Of a stretch of DNA of 20,048 nucleotides, positions 14,553-20,048 are shown one piece after another. How positions within the stretch are numbered: the first letter of the stretch is position 1; every line of letters starts with the position of its first letter. The translations under genes were made by a program, and so were the position numbers. Where the stretch lies: positions 1-20,048 of the forward strand of contig CAILBF010000168.1 of assembly GCA_903832395.1 (NCBI GenBank), in the 5' to 3' direction. The notes under the pieces are model-generated. The model saw nothing but the letters and a program-made list of their open reading frames with translations. It was not told the DNA's origin and did not search any database. This DNA is from an uncultured Actinomycetes bacterium (GTDB taxonomy: Bacteria > Actinomycetota > Actinomycetes > Nanopelagicales > Nanopelagicaceae).

Positions 14553-16931
14553 ATGCGGGGAATTCGTCTTAACCAACTACGCGTAGCGGCCGTTGCCGCA
14601 GTTCTCGTTGGCTCCGTACTGAGTGCACCATCCGCCCAAGCTTTATTTTTGGAAGTGCCCGGGACCCAGTGGGGCAATATTTATGCTGGAACGAACTCTG
14701 TTATCACCACAACTCCTCGTGCAAAGTTTGCCGTTGGTGTTGCAAAATCTAATTTCAAGGTCACTTACAACAACTTTCCCGATTGGGCTAAAACCGAAGT
14801 GCAGGCTGCCGTTGATGTGTGGGCGGCTAATTTTTCTTCCACCGTACCAATTCAAATTGATGCAACCTGGGGGCGAGCAAGTTCCTGGGGAATTCTTGGA
14901 AGTGCCCGTCCTGTAAATTTCTTTTCATCTTTTGCTGGAGCACCTGATCAATCGCTTTGGTATGCATCAGCGCTTGCAAATGCACTAGCCGGAAAAGATT
15001 TAGATAAAGCTAACCCCGATATCGTTATTCAAGTAAATTCAAATGGCGGGTGGAACACGCGCGGGGATGGCACACCAACTTCAAGAGAATATGATCTTGA
15101 ATCTGTTTTCATGCATGAAATTGCCCACGGTCTTGGCTTCTTATCTAATGATGCCTACGACACTAACTCAGGTATTGCTAGTCTTGATCAACCAACACCT
15201 TTCGATGCATACCTACAGACTCCGGATAATCAACGTTTAGCTGATTTGCCAACCCCATCGAGGGACTTAGCCCTAGCATTAACAAATAGCCTTGTTTGGT
15301 CGGGTGCAAACGGGGTTAATGCAAACGGTGGAGTGAAACCAAAGTTATATACGCCTTCAACCTATGAACCAGGATCTTCGACCAGTCACTTAGATGAGGC
15401 GACTTTTTCTAAAGCAGGTTTGGATTCGGTTATGACGCCTAATTTAGATCCTGGTGAAATCTTCAAAGCGCCTGGACCGCTTTTACTGGCCATGTTGCAG
15501 GATTTACGAACTAAACCCCCTGCCGGAGCAGTCAGTGGGCTTCCAGAAGTCCCACGAAATGTTAAAGCTTTCACGGCCGACTCATCGGCGCTCATTTCAT
15601 TTGATCCACCTGTCAATTTACGAACCGCTCAAATCAACGGATATGTCGTAAAGAATCTTAAGACTGGCGTTGAAAAGAGCGCTTTATCGAGCCCTGTTGT
15701 CGTAAGTGGCTTAAAGAATGGAACGTCTTACACTTTTTCTGTTACCGCAAAAAATGTTCTCGGTGCATCTGGGCCAGCGACAAGTAATGTTATGACTCCC
15801 CAAGCAGCCTGGAAGAGCACCGTTTTAGACAGTACCGCCGATGGAAAATCAGTTACCAGTACAACATTTAACGGAAAGCCAACAGTTGCTTATACCGATA
15901 CAAAAACCGGCGATTTAAAGCTTGCTACTTATGATGGCAAAGTGTGGAATAAAGTAACTGTTGATGGAGCTGGCGGAACTAGTGGTCGAACTTCAAACTC
16001 AATTAATAGTCCGATCTCACTGTGTGTAAATGGCAGTGGAACGAAACAAACTCTCCACATATTTTATAGTGACTCTGTAGATAAAGATTTGCGATATGCC
16101 GCATACAATGGCAAAAGCTTTACTTTCGACATAGTCGACGGAAATGGTCCAGCAGTTAATAATTACGATGATCCGAACCGAGTCCGCACCTCTAGCGACG
16201 TAAGTGTTACGAATGCTTGCGTGGCCACGGCCAATAGCATCCAGGTTTACTATCGTGATGAGAGTCAGGGTGTCATATTAGGAGCCGTGAAAATAAAGAG
16301 TGCCCCTTGGGTTTATGAGTTAGTCGATGGCGATCGCAAGACGGATGGTCGTTCAACCGGCGATGTTGGTTTTCACTTGCAAGCCACCTTTGATGGTGCA
16401 AAGACATATCTCTTGTATGACTCAGTTGTAAGTGTTAATCAAAGAAAAGATATCTCCGCGGGTGCAGTTCGGGTTGCAACCAGAGTAGGAACCGATCCAG
16501 CTGCATGGGCTTACCAGACCCTCGATGTATCTACTGACGACGCATCAGTCTTTGGCTATGACGTTGCACTGTCTAAGGTGAATGGTGACGTTATGGCCGC
16601 TTGGTTAGCCTCATCGATCGCATCATTTCCTAAACCTAATCAAATCCGTTGGGCCTTACTCAGCGCACCGCTCACTATTTCGAGGATGACGACTGAGAAT
16701 TTCGGCGAACCTGGACCTTACTTATCCATAGAGGGAAACATCATTGCCTTTAACTGCCAAGATCGCTTGTGTGCGCTAAATACGAGTAAGAAGGATTCCG
16801 GTCAAGCTGCAATTAGTTTGGTTAGGAGTAGTTCAATTTCCGACTCAACGCAGAGCACTTGGGTAACGCTTAATAAAGTTAAATACCTAATTTCTACAGT
16901 CAATAATAAATTGGCGTTACTTAAGCCTTAA
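14553..16931 (+). CDS. Secreted zinc metalloprotease-like protein with FnIII and propeller-like C terminus
   Basis: A 792-residue exported protein. A signal peptide spans residues 1-30 (basic start, hydrophobic core, cleavage after SAQA). The zinc site is HEIAHGLGF at 188-196, giving H188, E189 and H192; the usual third histidine of HExxHxxGxxH is a serine here, and H279 in SHLDE followed by SVMTPNL is a candidate third ligand and methionine turn. Residues about 333-412 form a fibronectin type III domain. From about 440 to 750 roughly six units of similar plan recur near 442, 501, 563, 617, 679 and 728 (pattern like VAYTD...GDLKLATYDG), suggesting a beta-propeller. An upstream TTG at 14535 was rejected as start because it would put six residues before the signal. 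Substrate is unknown. Confidence 0.85.
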   Translation: MRGIRLNQLRVAAVAAVLVGSVLSAPSAQALFLEVPGTQWGNIYAGTNSVITTTPRAKFAVGVAKSNFKVTYNNFPDWAKTEVQAAVDVWAANFSSTVPIQIDATWGRASSWGILGSARPVNFFSSFAGAPDQSLWYASALANALAGKDLDKANPDIVIQVNSNGGWNTRGDGTPTSREYDLESVFMHEIAHGLGFLSNDAYDTNSGIASLDQPTPFDAYLQTPDNQRLADLPTPSRDLALALTNSLVWSGANGVNANGGVKPKLYTPSTYEPGSSTSHLDEATFSKAGLDSVMTPNLDPGEIFKAPGPLLLAMLQDLRTKPPAGAVSGLPEVPRNVKAFTADSSALISFDPPVNLRTAQINGYVVKNLKTGVEKSALSSPVVVSGLKNGTSYTFSVTAKNVLGASGPATSNVMTPQAAWKSTVLDSTADGKSVTSTTFNGKPTVAYTDTKTGDLKLATYDGKVWNKVTVDGAGGTSGRTSNSINSPISLCVNGSGTKQTLHIFYSDSVDKDLRYAAYNGKSFTFDIVDGNGPAVNNYDDPNRVRTSSDVSVTNACVATANSIQVYYRDESQGVILGAVKIKSAPWVYELVDGDRKTDGRSTGDVGFHLQATFDGAKTYLLYDSVVSVNQRKDISAGAVRVATRVGTDPAAWAYQTLDVSTDDASVFGYDVALSKVNGDVMAAWLASSIASFPKPNQIRWALLSAPLTISRMTTENFGEPGPYLSIEGNIIAFNCQDRLCALNTSKKDSGQAAISLVRSSSISDSTQSTWVTLNKVKYLISTVNNKLALLKP

Positions 16932-18119
16932 TTAGCGCTGCGAATAGATTGAGATAGTTTGTGCGTTTACCGTCACGCATAAAATCCCCAGCTCGTTAGA
17001 GCTTGTTAGCCCGATAACTTCCGCTTGGTCAGAAGGTGCGCTGAATGCACCAGACATCACGCCTTTGGTGTCAAAAGTAAGAAGAATTGGCTGCGGTTTT
17101 TTAGGTACCCAGTTGCTTAACTGCGCAATTGCCGATGTTGAAGTAAAAAACGCATTTGTAGAGCCCAAAGTAAAAATTGGACCGGTGGATCCAAATCTAT
17201 AAGTCCACGAAGGGACATAGGTTTTAGAAAATTTAGTTACTGCGCTTTCAATCTTCTTTCCGGTAATAACAGTTCCGCCAAGCAACAGTGTTGGGCTTGC
17301 ACTACTCCAGTTCCGTTTAGCTTTTGGTGCAGAACTACGCACAATTGAAAGTACGGTATTAGCACTTGAGACTTTGATAATGACGCCATCAATAACTCCG
17401 ATAACTTTCTTACTGTTTAGTGTTTCAGCACTTGCGCCAGTTGCAGTTACTGTGCCATCGCCATTGCGTGCCACGGCATCGAGAGTTGTTGACACTTGAC
17501 CAATGAGAAGCGCCTTTCCAAACTCGCCTAAAAGGTTGGCGCTAATAACAAAGCCAGAGTTGCCTTTTCCAGTTTGGGTCAGACCTACCAAAGTGATGCC
17601 GGTTTTATCTAACGCCATAGCTGTTACCAAAACTGGTGATGGCTGAACCGCGGTATACAGAATTGGCGTGGAGGTTCCAGCCGGAATCCTCCATAAGGCA
17701 ATCGCGTTTAAGTTAGTGCTAAATATGTCGGGAACATTCGTGACATTATCTGGATTTAGCGGCGTTGATGTAGGAGTTGGGGCGGTGGTTGCTCGCTCAA
17801 GTGAGGTGGCGCCCGCAATCCAAAGGTTCCCAACGCTATCAACGCCGGCCGCTGTTGCTACAGAAGGGGAGTTTGGGTCAAGGGAGATATTCCATAGCTC
17901 TTGTCCCGTTGCATCAATGGCTCGGGCAAAAGATTTATCTCCCAAAGTTCCGTACATGACTATCGATTTACCGAGTGCAATTACACCCGCAACACCGATT
18001 TTTTTGCTGATTGTTGTGATTAATTTTAGGGGCTTGACGGTAATTTTCTTAGGTGCAGCACTCGTAGTAGGAATTGCCAGTAGCGTTGAAATTAAAACAA
18101 GTGAGAGAAAGCGTTTCAC
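16932..18119 (-). CDS. Secreted protein of unknown function, propeller-like
   Basis: I do not recognise a named family. The 395-residue protein starts with a clear signal peptide (MKRF, hydrophobic core, cleavage after TTSA at about 21). The rest is rich in Ser, Thr, Val, Ile, Gly and Ala with short beta-strand segments such as ATGQELWNISLDP, SVGNLWIAGATS and FDTKGVMSGAFS, reminiscent of PQQ- or SBBP-type beta-propeller repeats. A Thr/Pro-rich linker sits near 112-122. The start is GTG, overlapping the proC stop as GTGA, with AGGAA at 18129-18125 as ribosome-binding site. Its stop codon directly abuts the stop of the convergent secreted HExxH gene. Co-transcription with proC looks incidental. 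Confidence 0.8.
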   Translation of the reverse strand: MKRFLSLVLISTLLAIPTTSAAPKKITVKPLKLITTISKKIGVAGVIALGKSIVMYGTLGDKSFARAIDATGQELWNISLDPNSPSVATAAGVDSVGNLWIAGATSLERATTAPTPTSTPLNPDNVTNVPDIFSTNLNAIALWRIPAGTSTPILYTAVQPSPVLVTAMALDKTGITLVGLTQTGKGNSGFVISANLLGEFGKALLIGQVSTTLDAVARNGDGTVTATGASAETLNSKKVIGVIDGVIIKVSSANTVLSIVRSSAPKAKRNWSSASPTLLLGGTVITGKKIESAVTKFSKTYVPSWTYRFGSTGPIFTLGSTNAFFTSTSAIAQLSNWVPKKPQPILLTFDTKGVMSGAFSAPSDQAEVIGLTSSNELGILCVTVNAQTISIYSQR

Positions 18120-18919
18120 GCTAGTTCCTGCGAGCGATCGCGCGCAGCTTTCATCGCAGTTGCAACTACTGTTGCAATCTGATCCGTCTCAAAGGATGCC
18201 AACGCCGCTGCAGTTGTTCCATTAGGACTCGTAACATTTTCGCGCAAAGTTGTGGCAGATTTTCCTGATTCCTCGAGGAGTTTGGCTGCGCCCACCATCG
18301 TTTGTACCGTCAAAGTTGTTGCAATATCGGGCGATAAGCCGAGTTGCTCTGCCCCGTCGATCATGGCTTCAACGAACCTGAATAAATAGGCCGGCCCGGA
18401 GCCACTCGTTGCCGTTACGGCATCCTGTAAATCTTCAGGTACTTCAACTACTTTTCCAGTTGCTGATAGAAAACCAGAGACGAATGTAGATTGTTCGGCG
18501 CTGACCCCGTTGCCAAGTGATATGGCAGCCATTCCAGCACCGACCATGGTGGCAGTGTTGGGCATTACGCGCACAATTGGATTACCAGTTCCAAGGGCTT
18601 CGGCAATAAATGCGATCTTTTTACCTGCAGCAAAAGTGATTACAACGGCCTTAGGGTTAATCGAGGCTTTAATGTCGGCAAGGACGGTGGCCATATCTTG
18701 TGGCTTTACAACAAGTAAGAGGACATCGGCGCTTGCAACATTAGCTTCAAGCGGTGCAACCTTGATTCGGTAGCGGTTAACTAGCTCTTCTGCGCGGTCA
18801 TTGCGTTTTTCAGAGATTGTTATTAACTCTGGTGTCACCCCATATGAAATTAATGCAGCAATAAGCGCCTCGCCCATTACTCCAGCGCCGATTACACCAA
18901 CTGGTATCGACTTACTCAT
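18116..18919 (-). CDS. proC: Pyrroline-5-carboxylate reductase ProC
   Basis: ProC reduces 1-pyrroline-5-carboxylate to proline with NAD(P)H, the last step of proline synthesis. The 267-residue protein has the N-terminal Rossmann motif GVIGAGVMGEA, VVKPQ at the end of the nucleotide-binding half, VRVMPNT near 117-123, SGSGPAY near 172-178 and the C-terminal signature LRENVTSPNGTTAAAL. Length is typical. The ATG at 18919 lies six bases after TAGGCT, without a Shine-Dalgarno sequence, indicating a leaderless mRNA. It is divergent from the YkgJ-like gene across 39 bases and leads into the secreted unknown gene with a four-base overlap. Confidence 0.97.
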   Translation of the reverse strand: MSKSIPVGVIGAGVMGEALIAALISYGVTPELITISEKRNDRAEELVNRYRIKVAPLEANVASADVLLLVVKPQDMATVLADIKASINPKAVVITFAAGKKIAFIAEALGTGNPIVRVMPNTATMVGAGMAAISLGNGVSAEQSTFVSGFLSATGKVVEVPEDLQDAVTATSGSGPAYLFRFVEAMIDGAEQLGLSPDIATTLTVQTMVGAAKLLEESGKSATTLRENVTSPNGTTAAALASFETDQIATVVATAMKAARDRSQELA

Positions 18920-18925
18920 TGTGCA

Positions 18926-18950
18926 AGCCTACCTGTTAAGCGTGTAGGCT
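18926..18950. promoter_or_regulatory. Inverted repeat AGCCTAC-N11-GTAGGCT with two divergent -10 boxes
   Basis: Left arm 18926-18932 and right arm 18944-18950 are exact complements. Each arm contains TAGGCT facing outward: on the minus strand it ends six bases before the proC ATG, on the plus strand eight bases before the ATG at 18959. The simplest reading is two leaderless promoters back to back. An operator for a dimeric regulator is an alternative. Confidence 0.5.
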
Positions 18951-18958
18951 CTGCGACT

Positions 18959-19765
18959 ATGTCCGAAGTAAAGCCAGGTTTTGCACGCGATTGGGTTGAA
19001 TTCTCAGATCCAAGTGACCCAGAAGAAATCTTTAAGTGCGACCTCACTTGGTTGACCTCCTATTGGACGTGTATCTATGGTGATGGCTGCCAAGGTGTAT
19101 TTAAGAATCAACCCAACTCTGGCTGCTGCACTGAAGGCGCTATGTACACCGATGCAGATGATGAAGCGCGTACCGATAGGGCCGCGGCTTATTTAACTCC
19201 TGAGATGTGGCAGTTCTATTCAGAGGCCCGTCCAAAAAAACCTGGCGCCAAACTTCGCATCTCTGAGAAGGATGAAGATGGCGATCGTAAAACACGTCGC
19301 GTAGAAGATGGTTGCATATTCTTAAATCGAAAGGGTTACGAGGCCGAGGGTTTCACTGGCACTTTCGGTTGCGTGCTTCACCATTTAGCGGTTAAAGAAA
19401 ACAAACACTTTGTTGATACAAAGCCTGATGTCTGCTGGCAGTTACCTTTGCGTAGAAGTTTTGAAACTCGCGAAGTTGGCGAGCGCGAATACTCGATCAC
19501 TGTAATTGGTGAGTACGAGCGTCTGGCATGGGGCGACGGCGGAGATGATTTTGACTGGTACTGCACGAGCAATACCGATGCCCATGTTGGTACCGAGCCG
19601 GTTTATATTTCCAATAAATACGAACTGCAAAAACTGATGGGCGAGATCCCCTATGCCGAGTTAGCGCGCCTGTGCGACATACGCATGGCTGGAATTCGCG
19701 ATGCCCAGTCACGCTCACTTCCACTCTTTGTCATACAACATCCAGCAACGCTGGCTGTGAAATAG
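18959..19765 (+). CDS. Cysteine-rich YkgJ-like metal-binding protein, function unknown
   Basis: A 268-residue cytoplasmic protein with a conserved-looking cysteine pattern: C27, C38, C44, the pair C56-C57 (NSGCC), C119 (EDGCIFL), C138 (GCVLHHL) and C159 (DVCWQLP). The order of CC, then C-x-F-L, then GC with a hydrophobic tail, then C-x-x-x-P resembles the YkgJ/UPF0153 putative zinc- or iron-chelating family, in a longer actinobacterial form that begins with WVEFSDPSDPEEIF.CDLTWLTS. The biochemical role is unknown. The start has no Shine-Dalgarno sequence and follows a TAGGCT box by eight bases. It is divergent from proC and ends 26 bases before radA, which has its own promoter box. Confidence 0.82.
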   Translation: MSEVKPGFARDWVEFSDPSDPEEIFKCDLTWLTSYWTCIYGDGCQGVFKNQPNSGCCTEGAMYTDADDEARTDRAAAYLTPEMWQFYSEARPKKPGAKLRISEKDEDGDRKTRRVEDGCIFLNRKGYEAEGFTGTFGCVLHHLAVKENKHFVDTKPDVCWQLPLRRSFETREVGEREYSITVIGEYERLAWGDGGDDFDWYCTSNTDAHVGTEPVYISNKYELQKLMGEIPYAELARLCDIRMAGIRDAQSRSLPLFVIQHPATLAVK

Positions 19766-19779
19766 TCAGTCCTTAGTTC

Positions 19780-19785
19780 TAGGCT
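19780..19785 (+). promoter_or_regulatory. -10-like box TAGGCT for radA
   Basis: TAGGCT ends six bases before the radA ATG. GTGAAA at 19757-19762, seventeen bases upstream of it, matches four of six positions of the TTGACA consensus and could be a -35 box; it overlaps the end of the preceding gene. No Shine-Dalgarno sequence is present, so the mRNA is probably leaderless. Confidence 0.55.
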
Positions 19786-19791
19786 CTACCC

Positions 19792-20048
19792 ATGGCTAAA
19801 GTCGAGAAGGATCCCTTCCGCTGTACTGAATGCGGCTGGACTTCGCAAAAATGGGTTGGGCGCTGTGGAGAGTGCCAGTCATGGGGTTGCGTCGAAGAGG
19901 TTGCCGCTCCTAAAAAACTCTCACTCGTTCCCGGCCGAGTAACAAATAAAGCCACACCAATTGGCGATGTTGATTTATCTGCAGCTCATGCCCGCCCTAC
20001 CGGCGTAAGCGAGCTGGATCGAGTTCTAGGCGGCGGTTTAGTTCCAGG
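19792..20048 (+). CDS. radA: DNA repair protein RadA (Sms), N-terminal fragment (runs off window)
   Basis: RadA is a RecA-related ATPase that helps process recombination intermediates through branch migration. Only the first 85 codons are visible, out of about 450 in the family. They contain the N-terminal C4 zinc finger, C11-x2-C14 and C25-x2-C28, in the typical setting FRCTECGW and GRCGECQSWG, and then the start of the ATPase domain, TGVSELDRVLGGGLVP, which leads into the Walker A loop just beyond the window. The start follows a TAGGCT box by six bases. No frameshift is seen in the visible part. Confidence 0.95.
   Translation, partial: MAKVEKDPFRCTECGWTSQKWVGRCGECQSWGCVEEVAAPKKLSLVPGRVTNKATPIGDVDLSAAHARPTGVSELDRVLGGGLVP

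Noticed and set aside
17668..18225. 185-codon plus-strand open frame opposite the secreted unknown gene and proC
   Set aside because: It runs antisense to proC, which is certain, and to a gene with a clear signal peptide and a ribosome-binding site.
1..20048. Search for a defence island, mobile element, CRISPR array or prophage
   Set aside because: All genes are core-type, with uniform composition by eye and conserved actinobacterial order; no transposase, integrase, repeat array, tRNA or attachment-site duplication was seen.

Overview
The window reads as ordinary chromosome from a streamlined, low-GC actinobacterium. Gene content and neighbourhoods match actinobacterial arrangements: short mycobacterial-type menE, a histidine phosphatase-tlpA-ccdA-resB-ccsB run like Rv0525-Rv0529 of Mycobacterium tuberculosis, an XPB helicase with its helicase-associated partner like Rv0861c/Rv0862c, and proC and a SerB-like HAD gene nearby. 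Base composition by eye is near or below 50% GC. Almost no intergenic DNA remains; gene ends touch or overlap. This fits freshwater acI-type lineages (Nanopelagicales, e.g. Planktophila-like), but that placement is an inference.

Layout: 1-2012 (minus) holds menB, menC and the start of menD. 2054-4233 (plus) holds menE, menA and a small two-helix membrane protein. Together these make most of the menaquinone pathway from isochorismate onward. 4230-8484 (minus) is a five-gene run for a histidine phosphatase, a TlpA-like thioredoxin lipoprotein, CcdA, ResB and CcsB: System II cytochrome c maturation with its reductant supply. 8535-14252 (plus) carries a HAD-IB phosphatase, a 731-residue XPB-partner protein with a WYL-like C-terminal tail, an M20 glutamate-carboxypeptidase-like enzyme and the XPB helicase. 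14215-14517 (minus) is a glutaredoxin-like protein. 14553-16931 (plus) is a large secreted HExxH protein; convergent with it, 16932-18119 (minus) is another secreted repeat-like protein that sits in an operon behind proC (18116-18919). 18959-19765 (plus) is a cysteine-rich YkgJ-like protein, followed by the beginning of radA at 19792.

Functionally, menaquinone and cytochrome c maturation lie next to each other, consistent with a respiratory-chain block; radA and XPB are DNA-repair genes.

Regulation: most unlinked genes have a TANNNT -10-like hexamer ending 6-9 nt before the start codon and no Shine-Dalgarno sequence, which indicates leaderless transcription. Genes within operons begin by overlapping or abutting the preceding stop codon. 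The hexamer TAGGCT recurs exactly at four starts. No tRNA, rRNA, mobile element, CRISPR array or convincing intrinsic terminator was seen, and no intergenic stretch exceeds 60 bases. I found no clear novel multi-gene system; the best leads are the promoter architecture, the WYL-like tail on the XPB partner, the M20 gene lying inside the XPB pair, and the secreted HExxH protease.
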